A DNA stretch of 64,000 bases, taken from the NCBI RefSeq assembly GCF_036880985.1, contig NZ_JBAJNO010000006.1:124001-188000 (forward strand), in the 5' to 3' direction. Source of the DNA: Limibacter armeniacum. GTDB taxonomy: Bacteria; Bacteroidota; Bacteroidia; Cytophagales; Flammeovirgaceae. The notes beneath the pieces are model-generated. The model ran no database searches and was not told the DNA's origin. It saw nothing but the letters and a program-made list of their open reading frames with translations. Positions 46,395 through 54,473 of this stretch are shown here, piece after piece. Each line of letters begins with the position of its first letter. The stretch's first letter is position 1. Both the position numbers and the translations under genes were made by a program.

Positions 46395-46457
46395 TAAGGT
46401 AATGCATACCTGAGCTATCATGTAATTCTGCAAAAGTATTGTGGTAGCATTACCTTA
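46395..46457 (-). other. Long stem downstream of the cobalamin riboswitch (candidate expression platform)
   Basis: TAAGGTAATGC at 46395-46405 pairs perfectly with GCATTACCTTA at 46447-46457, and after one bulged A continues for four pairs more (TACC / GGTA). The loop is about 33 nt. It is about 100 nt upstream of the first start codon and lacks a T-run, so it may act by alternative pairing or by hiding a translation element rather than as a plain terminator. Confidence 0.6.
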
Positions 46458-46487
46458 ACTCCCGAAGGCAAGCATTTGTCGAATGTC

Positions 46488-46635
46488 GAATGGCAGGTCT
46501 TCTGACTTACTTCATGCTTGCGGCCTTCTCATCTTCCGAAGAAAACAATGGCAAAAAAGCGCAAACACTGTAGAAGCTTACAGCTGCGGGGACAGTCCCG
46601 GTCTTTCACCGGATTCCCTATTAAATCCTTGCGGA
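46488..46635 (-). ncRNA. Cobalamin (B12) riboswitch
   Basis: On the minus strand the classic conserved order is present: 'GGTATCCGC', 'AGGGAA', 'CCGGTGAAA', 'CGGGACTGTCCCCGC', 'CTGTAAGC', then at the 3' side 'GAAGGCCGC' and the B12 box 'AGTCAGAAGACCTGCC'. These are the core helices and loops of the AdoCbl-type riboswitch. It lies in the leader of the operon starting at 46296, so B12 should lower expression of the uptake genes. Edges are approximate to about 5 nt. Confidence 0.95.
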
Positions 46636-46648
46636 TACCAATTCGGGC

Positions 46649-46657
46649 ACAAATATA
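46649..46657 (-). promoter_or_regulatory. -7 promoter box of the B12 operon
   Basis: TATATTTGT on the minus strand fits TAnnTTTG. It ends just before the riboswitch, so transcription would begin near 46642, at the first riboswitch helix, which is where the promoter must be. Confidence 0.65.
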
Positions 46658-46815
46658 GAACTCAGTTTGGTTTATTCTTTTTTATGGAAGGTGATTTTCA
46701 TCAGAGTAGCAAAAAAAGTGTGACTCAAAACTCAGTTCTTCTTAATAGGTCACAACTGAAAAAAGCTTCCGGAAAACGAATTCCAGAAGCTCAAGGAGTT
46801 GGTTGAATGATTCCT

Positions 46816-48201
46816 TTATAAAAACTTTGGTGTAAAATTGATCATGACCCAAGTCCAGTTTTGCATGCCTTTGATGTTTGCATACTTTCCTGTATCTGTA
46901 TTGAATTGTCCTTTTACCTGTTGCATGGAAGTTGTACCAAACATCTGGGAGTAACCCGCTTTGAATGTGATGTTTTCTGCTAGCTTTTTGACAAATACCA
47001 AATCCAGTTCCGTACCTAGATAACTGCCAAGTGTCGCTTCAGGGTCAGCAGATGACAGGTCATATACATCTGTTGGGGAGCTAAAGGCGTGTAGGTGTGC
47101 CAGCAAATTACTGCTTTCGCCTACCTTGAAAGTGGTTTTCAGGTAAATATCCACCAGTCCACCACTTTTGTTGTTACCTCCACCGTTGTGTCCGGAGCCT
47201 ACATAGAAGTAATCCATAAAGCCATAAAACTTGTGGTTGGTACCATAGAGTGGTGCCCAGCCTTCCGTAACATCAGTTGTGCCCTTATCATCACCACTGA
47301 TATAATCCACTCCCAAAAGCGGTTTTCCTTTTAAACCTGTATGCTGTAAGCTAAGGCTTAACATATAGGCAGACAACTTGTTGTCTTCAAGTTCAGGATT
47401 GGTAGCTGACAGTTTTTGTGTACCGGTAGAATAGTATAGCTGACCACTAAGGTTGAGTTTGTCCAGTTTGTAATTTGGTGAAATACCAAAATGATATAAC
47501 GGGTAAGGATGACCTTCAGTTGGTTGCATAAAATCCACCAACCCCATAAACGAGATATTGGCTGTTCCGAACATCTTCTTGACATAACCCATCACTTGTG
47601 CCTTTGGAAGTGGCAACCCAAAACCAGTGTAGGTGTTGGCGCCAGCATATGCACCAGAATTGTAGAAGTTTCCAGTATTCTTGGCTGGCTCAGGACTGGA
47701 GGAGTCTGTCAAGCCATTCTGGTTGAAAGTACCCATCAGCTGGAACTCGTTTCCGATTGAATCCTTGTACAGGTACCTTACTGCATCAAAGGCTCTTGCC
47801 TGAGCAGCCCAGTCAAGCGTTCCGAAGAATCGGTGACCGTCGATAGCTACTTCCTGTCTACCGATACGGAAGGTGGAGTTTTTGGAAGGCTTATATTCAC
47901 CATACGCCTCGTGTATGCTCAATAGGTTGTCTGCCTTGTTGATCTGTCCTGTTTCTCCCCAGATTCTCACATCCTGTACTGACAGTTTGAATCCTAATTT
48001 ACTTTGGGAATAACCAGCAGTAATACGCGCTCTATGCTCTACAAAGGCCGCTACTTCTGTGTCAGTCAGGATGGGTGCTTTGAATCCGTTTCTAACCTCA
48101 GCTCTGGGACGGTATTGTCCTTCCAATGTAAACTGTGCATTGGCATAAAGAGTACAGCATAAGCAACATATCGTCAGGGTAAATTTTTTCAATAGGTTCA
48201 T
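46816..48201 (-). CDS. Outer-membrane porin of the alginate-export family (nitrate island)
   Basis: About 461 residues from ATG 48201 ('MNLLKKFTLT' signal peptide ending 'LYANAQ'). The body is a beta-barrel with the family's opening 'LEGQYRPRAEVRNGF', 'FVEHRARI', 'GFKLSVQDVRIWGE', 'AYGEY', 'GRQEVAIDGHRFFG'. Such porins are labelled alginate export but many carry other small anions or sugars. It follows the NarK gene on the same strand with one hairpin between, so a role in nitrate or nitrite passage across the outer membrane is inferred, not shown. The open frame extends upstream to a GTG at 48270 that lies inside the hairpin. Confidence 0.75.
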   Translation of the reverse strand: MNLLKKFTLTICCLCCTLYANAQFTLEGQYRPRAEVRNGFKAPILTDTEVAAFVEHRARITAGYSQSKLGFKLSVQDVRIWGETGQINKADNLLSIHEAYGEYKPSKNSTFRIGRQEVAIDGHRFFGTLDWAAQARAFDAVRYLYKDSIGNEFQLMGTFNQNGLTDSSSPEPAKNTGNFYNSGAYAGANTYTGFGLPLPKAQVMGYVKKMFGTANISFMGLVDFMQPTEGHPYPLYHFGISPNYKLDKLNLSGQLYYSTGTQKLSATNPELEDNKLSAYMLSLSLQHTGLKGKPLLGVDYISGDDKGTTDVTEGWAPLYGTNHKFYGFMDYFYVGSGHNGGGNNKSGGLVDIYLKTTFKVGESSNLLAHLHAFSSPTDVYDLSSADPEATLGSYLGTELDLVFVKKLAENITFKAGYSQMFGTTSMQQVKGQFNTDTGKYANIKGMQNWTWVMINFTPKFL

Positions 48202-48244
48202 GAGTTTATAGCAATTATTTACTGTAATGGTTTGAAGAGTGAAA

Positions 48245-48270
48245 GTGGAGCGGTCAAGCAACAGCTCCAC
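48245..48270 (-). other. Intercistronic hairpin between narK and porin
   Basis: GTGGAGC (48245-48251) pairs with GCTCCAC (48264-48270) around a 12-nt loop. It follows the NarK stop by 15 bp; no T-run follows. Confidence 0.7.
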
Positions 48271-48285
48271 ATCTATAATATTGGG

Positions 48286-49668
48286 TTATGCAACAAGTGA
48301 AGCTTCTTTTGCTTTGAGTTCGGCTTCCAAAGCTTCCAGTCTTTCCTGTTCAGCTACGGCAGCTTTTTCATCCTCATCTGAGAATTTCACGCCTAAACCA
48401 AGGAACCCGATAGCTGCCACAACCACCCCGAAGTAGAGGAAGCAATCCTCCAATGGCGAGCCACTTCTCAAAAGGAATTGTGCATACATGACAGCACCAA
48501 CATTGCCCCCTGCACCTACGATACCTGCTACAGCTCCCAGTGCTTTTTTATTGATAAATGGTACTACAGAGTAGGTAGCGCCTTCAGCCATTTGAACAAA
48601 CAGTGAGAAAACAATCATAGTGGCAATGGCAACACCCAATATGTCCATTTGAGAGAAGATGGTTAGGGCAATACCTTCAATTACCATCACTATAACCAGC
48701 CACTTTACTCTACCGGCAAGACCTCCAGTTTTGGAGAATCGGTCACCTAGCCAGCCTCCCATAGATCTTGCGAACAGGTTCATCAGGCCGAACAGTGCCG
48801 CGACCATTCCGGCCGTAGTTTCATTGAGCAGAAATTTGGTTTGGTAATAAGTTGCGGCTCTGCCATTGACAAACAGTTCCATCCCGAAACAACCCGCATA
48901 GATAGCAAACAGGATCCATACTCGACGGTCTTTCATGGCTTCGATAAAGGTATTGGTAGGCTTTTCTTCTGAGTTTGTTGACTCATCCGCTTTTTGGTCT
49001 TCCATATTTCCTTTTGGAGTGTCAGTAGTGTATTTCCAGTACAGGAAAGCAACTACCAGCATGATCAGGGCAGGTACAAACATGGCAGGTCTCCATTTCG
49101 AAAGTTCAGACTCTGCAAAACCCAATGCCAGCATTCCTGAAGCGATCAGTGGCATTAAAGCTTGTGTAACACCACCACCAAGATTACCCCAACCTGCGGT
49201 AGTGGCATTGGCAATACCCACTACATTAGGAGCAAACATGACAGAAGTATGGTACTGGGTAATCACGAAAGAGGCACCAATTACACCAATGGCCATCCTG
49301 GAGAGCAAGTAGGTTTCCCAAGTTGTGGCAAAGGAGGAGGATATTACGGCGAAAGCACCGAATATCAGTAAGTAGACATAACTTTTTCTAGGGCCAAACT
49401 TGTCACACATGCTGCCTATAAAAAGGCGGGCAAAGATGGTGACCCCAACGGAGGCGATAAAGGCAGTGATCTTCTGCGCTTTAGTGAGGTCAAGGTCAGG
49501 CCCAATGGTTGAGTTCATCAATGGGGCATGGGCAAACCAACCAAAGAAACATAGGAAGAATGCGAGCCAGCTCAGGTGAAATGTTCTCATCTGAACTGAT
49601 TTGAAATCCAGCAAATTAATGCGGGTTGCTTTTTCAAGGTTTGGAGTGGATGTACGCATATCATTCAT
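48286..49668 (-). CDS. NarK/NasA-type nitrate/nitrite MFS transporter
   Basis: 460 residues with 12 predicted membrane helices. The N-terminal 'FHLSWLAFFLCFFGWFAHAPL' and the glycine-rich 'GWGNLGGGVTQALMPLI' (about 165-182) and 'AGIVGAGGNVGAVMYAQF' (about 395-412) are the nitrate-nitrite porter signature regions; Arg residues on helices 2 and 8 are expected substrate contacts. A C-terminal 45-residue charged coiled coil ('AVAEQERLEALEAELKAKE') is added. It imports nitrate for the assimilatory reductases encoded nearby. A regulatory dyad lies 24-37 bp upstream. Confidence 0.92.
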   Translation of the reverse strand: MNDMRTSTPNLEKATRINLLDFKSVQMRTFHLSWLAFFLCFFGWFAHAPLMNSTIGPDLDLTKAQKITAFIASVGVTIFARLFIGSMCDKFGPRKSYVYLLIFGAFAVISSSFATTWETYLLSRMAIGVIGASFVITQYHTSVMFAPNVVGIANATTAGWGNLGGGVTQALMPLIASGMLALGFAESELSKWRPAMFVPALIMLVVAFLYWKYTTDTPKGNMEDQKADESTNSEEKPTNTFIEAMKDRRVWILFAIYAGCFGMELFVNGRAATYYQTKFLLNETTAGMVAALFGLMNLFARSMGGWLGDRFSKTGGLAGRVKWLVIVMVIEGIALTIFSQMDILGVAIATMIVFSLFVQMAEGATYSVVPFINKKALGAVAGIVGAGGNVGAVMYAQFLLRSGSPLEDCFLYFGVVVAAIGFLGLGVKFSDEDEKAAVAEQERLEALEAELKAKEASLVA

Positions 49669-49691
49669 TATTTAGTGTGAATACATTAATT

Positions 49692-49705
49692 AAGTATTTA
49701 TACGT
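49692..49705. promoter_or_regulatory. 14-bp dyad upstream of narK (AAGTA-N4-TACGT)
   Basis: AAGTA-TTTA-TACGT on the + strand. It has the same 5-4-5 form as three other sites in this island (51388, 54428, 57100), and lies 24-37 bp upstream of the narK start, probably across or just after its promoter. Candidate binder: the FNR-like protein at 49834 or the NarL-like regulator. Confidence 0.5.
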
Positions 49706-49772
49706 ACAATTTATTACCTCTCAGAAATGAAAACTATGCGGGTTTACAGGGTTCAATAAGTTTTTAAACATA

Positions 49773-49802
49773 AAAAAACCTGCGTTATAGCAGGTTTTTT
49801 AA
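49773..49802 (-). terminator. Terminator of the cobA-fnr unit
   Basis: AAAAAACCTGC / GCAGGTTTTTT, a perfect 11-bp stem around GTTATA with T-runs on both sides. On the minus strand it lies 32 bp beyond the regulator's stop codon and upstream of narK, so the two minus-strand units are separate transcripts. Confidence 0.9.
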
Positions 49803-49833
49803 GCAAGGTACTGTAAGACAGTGTTTTGGTTGG

Positions 49834-50532
49834 TTATCGCTCTGAATAAAAGTGATGTTTATTGATTTCGTTTTTAAGTAATTCTACGTTGGGTATGCCT
49901 ATTTTTTTCCCTTTAGCAGTTAGCAATGCCTCTTTTTTAAGGGCTGAGATAATTCTGATCACCTGTTCATCTGTTGTGCCGGCATAGTCCGCGATCTCTT
50001 TGCGTGACATTTCCAAGTCAATAAAGCCATGGCGTTGACCAAACTTTCGATTGATGTGAAGTAATGTGTCAATCACTTTTTCCTTGACATTCATCTGTGC
50101 CAAATTCCTCACTTTGGTTTCGCTACGGTCAAGCTCTTCTGAGTAAAAGCGCATCAGGTTATAGGCCAATGTATTGTTAGATTCAAAGAACAGGTTCAAA
50201 ACCTGATTGGGAACATGGCAGATGGTACTATCTTCCATGGTGGTCGCATTGATCTTGTAAACTTCTCCAGCACCATAACCACGGTGCCCAACTACATCCC
50301 CATTTCCGGCAAAACGGAGTATTTGCTCTTTCCCTTGATACCCCATGACACTCACCTTTACTTTGCCGCTTCGGATAAAATACAGTCCATATACAGGGCT
50401 TCCTTCAAGGATAAAAGTCTGTCCTTTTCTGCATTTGATTCCTTTGATACTGATATCATTTTCCAATTCAGAAGAGAGAGGAAGACTTTTCTTGATCAGG
50501 CAATTATGGTTCAAACAGCTAAGACATTCCAT
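49834..50532 (-). CDS. Crp/Fnr-family regulator with FNR-like cysteine set
   Basis: 232 residues. N-terminal cysteines at 3, 6 and 11 (C-x2-C-x4-C) and a fourth at 105 ('STICHVP') correspond in place to the four [4Fe-4S] ligands of FNR (20, 23, 29 and 122). A cyclic-nucleotide-type beta-roll (about 30-120), a dimer helix, and an HTH with 'SRKEIADYAGTTDEQVIRI' follow. The recognition helix keeps Glu and Arg (E-x-x-I-R) but has Ile where FNR has Ser (E-T-I-S-R), suggesting a different DNA site. It sits in the nitrate island 30 bp after cobA. An oxygen- or nitric-oxide-sensing role is inferred from the cysteines. Confidence 0.85.
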   Translation of the reverse strand: MECLSCLNHNCLIKKSLPLSSELENDISIKGIKCRKGQTFILEGSPVYGLYFIRSGKVKVSVMGYQGKEQILRFAGNGDVVGHRGYGAGEVYKINATTMEDSTICHVPNQVLNLFFESNNTLAYNLMRFYSEELDRSETKVRNLAQMNVKEKVIDTLLHINRKFGQRHGFIDLEMSRKEIADYAGTTDEQVIRIISALKKEALLTAKGKKIGIPNVELLKNEINKHHFYSER

Positions 50533-50562
50533 AGCGAATAAGATTCAGAGGTGGATATTGTA

Positions 50563-51333
50563 CTATTCAGGCTGACTCAATTGGTTGGCTTTCAGTATTT
50601 CTAAAGGACTTCTGTGTTTTACCACTTCCCCGATGATGATGATGCCCGGTGTACCAATCTGCTGCTCTCTTACCTTTGCCTCAATATCGGAAAGTGTACC
50701 AGTGACAAATTGCTGATTATCCCATGTGGCATTCTGTACGATGGCTACAGGTTCATCCTTGCTGCGGTACATGCTGAACAATTGAGTGATCAATGAAAGT
50801 TTGCCAAGTCCCATCAATATCAGTACGGTAGCCGAAGACTGGGCTGAAAGCGGTAAGTCTTTTGATAGCGAGTTGGATTGTGTAGTGCCTGTAATCACCC
50901 AGAAGCTTTCGCTGACACCACGGCAAGTTACAGGAATTCCGATCGAGGCGGGTGCACTGGTTACACTGCTGATGCCAGGTATGATCTCGACCTGAATACC
51001 AAAAGCCGATGCAGCATTTATTTCCTCCTGACCTCTACCAAATACCAAAGGATCACCGCCTTTCAGTCTAACCACATGACCATGGGAGAAAGCAAAGTCT
51101 ATTATCAGTTGGTTGATTTCTTCCTGAGGTAAGTAATGGTGTCCTGCTCTTTTTCCAACAAACACTTTTTTAGCATTTGTAGCATGGTCCAGCAATTCAG
51201 GATTTACTAATGCATCATATAGGATGACATCTGCAGCTTGTAATGCCTTCATACCTTTTATACTTATAAGGTCTTTGTCCCCAGGTCCTGCTCCTACAAG
51301 CGTCAGTTTTGGTTGGATTTGTTGAACACTCAT
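50563..51333 (-). CDS. cobA: Uroporphyrinogen-III C-methyltransferase (SUMT, siroheme synthesis)
   Basis: 256 residues of the SUMT type: 'LVGAGPGDKDLISIKG' at the N-terminus, 'YDALVNPELL', 'VRLKGGDPLVFGRG' (about 90-103), 'VEIIPGISSVTSAPASIGIPVT' region and 'ILMGLGKL'. It adds two methyl groups to uroporphyrinogen III using S-adenosylmethionine to give precorrin-2, the siroheme precursor required by the nitrite reductase NirB encoded divergently 131 bp away. It is single-domain, so the later oxidation and iron insertion steps must come from elsewhere. Confidence 0.93.
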   Translation of the reverse strand: MSVQQIQPKLTLVGAGPGDKDLISIKGMKALQAADVILYDALVNPELLDHATNAKKVFVGKRAGHHYLPQEEINQLIIDFAFSHGHVVRLKGGDPLVFGRGQEEINAASAFGIQVEIIPGISSVTSAPASIGIPVTCRGVSESFWVITGTTQSNSLSKDLPLSAQSSATVLILMGLGKLSLITQLFSMYRSKDEPVAIVQNATWDNQQFVTGTLSDIEAKVREQQIGTPGIIIIGEVVKHRSPLEILKANQLSQPE

Positions 51334-51387
51334 CTACGTATATTTTTAGTTTCCACTTGCTTTCCTAATTAATTCGTAAGTAATATT

Positions 51388-51401
51388 AAGTATAATTACG
51401 T
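51388..51401. promoter_or_regulatory. 14-bp dyad in the cobA-nirB divergent promoter (AAGTA-N4-TACGT)
   Basis: AAGTA-TAAT-TACGT. The surrounding CGTAAGTAATATTA (51375-51388) is also found exactly in the nas palindrome at 57097-57110. The site is about 55 bp from the cobA start and 64 bp from the nirB start, so it could control both. Confidence 0.55.
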
Positions 51402-51464
51402 AATTATGAAATTATTTTATTAAAATTACTACGTAAAAGGAGTTCAAATCTAAATCTTGACGGT

Positions 51465-53954
51465 ATGAAGCATGTAATAGTAGTGGGGAACGGCATGGTG
51501 GGATACAAGTTCTGTGAAAAGCTTAGAGCGAAAGCTGACAGTACAAAGGTTAAGGTAACAGTCATTGGGGAAGAAGTACTTCCTGCCTATGATAGGGTAC
51601 ATCTCAGTGAGTATTTTGAAACAGGTGAAAAAGAGCAACTGTTGATGGCGCCCCGAGACTGGTATGCAGAAAATGATATTGAACTGATTACCGGAACACT
51701 GGTCAACCATATTAATAGGGAAGAAAAGGCTGTGAGTACCTACGATGGGAAACATTTCCACTATGATATGCTGGTGCTTGCTACGGGATCTTCTGCTTTT
51801 GTGCCCCCTATTCCGGGAGTAGAGAAACAAGGCGTTTTTGTGTACCGCACCTTGGAGGACCTTGATGCGATTATGGCTTATGGAAAAGATTGTCAGAATG
51901 CGACTGTGATAGGAGGAGGTTTACTCGGACTAGAGGCTGCTAAAGCCGTCAAAGATATGGGGCTTACAGCTCATGTAGTTGAAATGGCTCCAAGACTAAT
52001 GCCAAGGCAACTGGATGACAGAGGAGCGAAGATGCTTAGTAACACGCTTGAAAAGATGGGACTGCAATTCCACTTGTCCAAAAGGTCTGAAAGTATTGTG
52101 GGAGCAGATGCTGTCACAGGGTTAGCCTTTCAAGATGGAGAGATTTTACATACGGATATGGTCATCATATCTGCAGGAATCAAACCAAGGGATGAGTTGG
52201 CAAGACAATGTGGGTTACCTGTTGGAGAAAGAGGCGGCGTAGTGGTAGATGGGGAATTGAAAACTGCTGACCCAAATATTTTTGCAATCGGTGAAGTAGC
52301 TCTATTTGAAGGAATGATCTATGGGTTGGTAGCACCTGGATATGAGATGGCTGAAATAGTGGCAGCCCAAATAGCTGAGGTGGACTATACCCCTTTTGAA
52401 GGAGCAGATATGTCAACCAAACTCAAGCTGGTCGGTACAGAGGTGGGCAGTTTTGGTGATGCACTGATGGAAAGCAGGGAAGGCACTTCCATCGTCATGG
52501 AGGATCAGTTCAAGGGAATATACAAAAGAATCAACCTGTCTGCGGATGGTAAAAGATTGCTTGGAGGAGTGTTGGTTGGAGATACGTCAAGGTACAATAT
52601 CCTGCACCAGATGGTATTGAATGAAATGCCGCTTCCCCCACATCCGGAAGACCTTATTGCAGAGGCAAGGGAGGGGGCACCAGTTGGAAATGGTGTAGCT
52701 GATTTACCTGATGGTGCGCAGGTTTGTTCTTGTGAGAACGTGACCAAAGGAGCTTTATGTCATACCATTGAAAAGGAAGAACTGTTGACATTGGATGCCA
52801 TCAAGTCCTGTACCAAGGCAGGTACTGGATGTGGAGGTTGTGTGCCGATGGTAACGGACCTGATGAAGGAGTTGCACAAGAAGATGGGTAAGGAAGTTCG
52901 CAATGTCATTTGTGAGCATTTTGCTTACAGTCGTCAGGAGCTTTTCAGTCTGGTGAAAGTAAAGGGCATTCGGACTTACAGGGAGCTGTTGGCTGCTTAT
53001 GGAAAAGGGAATGGCTGTGAAGTCTGTAAACCGGCAGTCGCCTCCATTTTAGCAAGTTGCTGGAATGAGTTGGTCGCCAAGCAGTCGACCATACAGGATA
53101 CCAATGACCGTTTTCTTGCCAATATTCAAAAAGGGGGAAGCTATTCAGTAGTTCCACGTATTCCGGGTGGTGAGATTACACCTGACAAGCTGATTGTACT
53201 CGGACAAGTGGCTAAAAAATATGACCTGTACCTGAAAATTACAGGCGGTCAGCGCATTGACATGTTTGGGGCACATGTGGGAGACTTGCCAGACATCTGG
53301 GAAGAGTTGATTAATGCAGGTTTTGAAAGTGGACATGCATATGGAAAGTCACTCAGAACAGTGAAAAGCTGCGTGGGGTCTACTTGGTGTCGTTATGGTT
53401 TGCACGATTCCGTGTCTTTTGCCATAGAGGTGGAAAACCGTTACAAAGGTTTGAGAGCGCCACATAAGTTGAAAGGCGGGGTGTCTGGCTGTATTCGTGA
53501 GTGCGCAGAAGCAAGAGGAAAAGACTTCGGAATTATTGCGACGGAAAAAGGGTGGAACCTGTATGTGGCAGGTAATGGAGGTTCCAAACCACAACATGCA
53601 CAGTTGCTGGCGGCAGATATCAGCTCCGAAGATTGTATCAAGTACTTAGACCGTTTCCTGATGTTTTACATCAAGACTGCTGAACCACTGAACAGAACGT
53701 CCACTTGGATCAGTAAACTGGAAGGTGGTTTGGATTATGTAAAGGATGTCGTGGTCAACGATTGTTTGGGGATAGGAGAAGAACTGGAGCAAGAGATGCA
53801 ACAGCTGATAAATGTCTACAGCTGTGAATGGAAAGAGGTTGTAAATAATCCGGAGTTACGTAAACGCTTCAGGCATTTTGCTAACAGTGACGAAAAAGAC
53901 CCGACAATCAAGTTTGAACCAATGCGTGAGCAGAAGAAACCGGTTAACTGGTAA
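51465..53954 (+). CDS. nirB: Assimilatory nitrite reductase [NAD(P)H], large subunit NirB
   Basis: 829 residues, complete. FAD-binding 'VVGNGMVGYKF' near the start; NAD(P)H-binding 'VIGGGLLGLEAA' near 149; two BFD-type [2Fe-2S] cysteine regions ('VCSCENVTKG', 'GTGCGGC' and a second 'GNGCEVCKP'); a nitrite/sulfite reductase ferredoxin-like half domain from about 555; and the siroheme/[4Fe-4S] ligands Cys636, Cys642 ('SCVGSTWCRYG') and Cys676, Cys680 ('GCIREC'). It reduces nitrite to ammonium in the cytoplasm with NAD(P)H. NirD follows 38 bp downstream. Confidence 0.97.
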   Translation: MKHVIVVGNGMVGYKFCEKLRAKADSTKVKVTVIGEEVLPAYDRVHLSEYFETGEKEQLLMAPRDWYAENDIELITGTLVNHINREEKAVSTYDGKHFHYDMLVLATGSSAFVPPIPGVEKQGVFVYRTLEDLDAIMAYGKDCQNATVIGGGLLGLEAAKAVKDMGLTAHVVEMAPRLMPRQLDDRGAKMLSNTLEKMGLQFHLSKRSESIVGADAVTGLAFQDGEILHTDMVIISAGIKPRDELARQCGLPVGERGGVVVDGELKTADPNIFAIGEVALFEGMIYGLVAPGYEMAEIVAAQIAEVDYTPFEGADMSTKLKLVGTEVGSFGDALMESREGTSIVMEDQFKGIYKRINLSADGKRLLGGVLVGDTSRYNILHQMVLNEMPLPPHPEDLIAEAREGAPVGNGVADLPDGAQVCSCENVTKGALCHTIEKEELLTLDAIKSCTKAGTGCGGCVPMVTDLMKELHKKMGKEVRNVICEHFAYSRQELFSLVKVKGIRTYRELLAAYGKGNGCEVCKPAVASILASCWNELVAKQSTIQDTNDRFLANIQKGGSYSVVPRIPGGEITPDKLIVLGQVAKKYDLYLKITGGQRIDMFGAHVGDLPDIWEELINAGFESGHAYGKSLRTVKSCVGSTWCRYGLHDSVSFAIEVENRYKGLRAPHKLKGGVSGCIRECAEARGKDFGIIATEKGWNLYVAGNGGSKPQHAQLLAADISSEDCIKYLDRFLMFYIKTAEPLNRTSTWISKLEGGLDYVKDVVVNDCLGIGEELEQEMQQLINVYSCEWKEVVNNPELRKRFRHFANSDEKDPTIKFEPMREQKKPVNW

Positions 53955-53992
53955 CATTTAATGCTTTTTTCCAAATCTAAATACCGAAAACC

Positions 53993-54364
53993 ATGATCGA
54001 TACTTTGTATAAAACAGTAATGCCAGACGCTGTAAAGAAATGGGAACTGGCAGGATTGGTAACTGACTTTCCAGAAGATGGGGGCGAATGTTTCCGTTTT
54101 GGGGAATTGCAGATTGCTGTATTCAATTTTACCTCTAGGGGTGAGTGGTATGCTTGTCAGAATGTATGTCCACACAAACTTCAGGCTGCATTGTCTCGTG
54201 GCATGATAGGCTCAGCAGGTGAAGAACCAAAAGTAGCCTGTCCTTTTCACAAGAAAACATTTTCCCTCAAAACGGGACAAAACCTGAATGGTGATGAGAA
54301 GCCGATTGCGGTTTATCCGGTTAAAGTTGAGGAAGGGAAAGTCTACGTAGGATTACCTTCTTAG
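53993..54364 (+). CDS. nirD: Nitrite reductase small subunit NirD (Rieske-type)
   Basis: 123 residues of the NirD/Rieske fold. Both ligand pairs are present: 'CPHK' (C-x-H) near residues 60-62 and 'CPFHKKTF' (C-x2-H) near 83-86. Many NirD proteins of proteobacteria have lost these ligands, so this copy probably carries a [2Fe-2S] cluster. It pairs with NirB as the small subunit of the assimilatory enzyme. Confidence 0.93.
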   Translation: MIDTLYKTVMPDAVKKWELAGLVTDFPEDGGECFRFGELQIAVFNFTSRGEWYACQNVCPHKLQAALSRGMIGSAGEEPKVACPFHKKTFSLKTGQNLNGDEKPIAVYPVKVEEGKVYVGLPS

Positions 54365-54427
54365 TCTTGGGTTTTGCTCTAATGGGAGGGTAGATTTGCA
54401 ATTTTCTTATGCAGAGTATTACTGAAT

Positions 54428-54441
54428 ACGTATATTTACTA
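54428..54441. promoter_or_regulatory. 14-bp dyad upstream of the NarX-like gene (ACGTA-N4-TACTA)
   Basis: ACGTA-TATT-TACTA, the third member of the island's site set. It differs from AAGTA-N4-TACTT at one position in each half. It lies 33-46 bp before the kinase GTG start. The flanking ATTACTGAATACGTAT also resembles the right half of the nas palindrome with three extra bases. Confidence 0.45.
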
Positions 54442-54473
54442 ATAAAAATTGAAGGTAAGGAATAATTGAAAGC

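Noticed and set aside
46483-46806. Open frame of 107 codons on the + strand
   Set aside because: It covers the minus-strand cobalamin riboswitch and its promoter; there is no family-like sequence.
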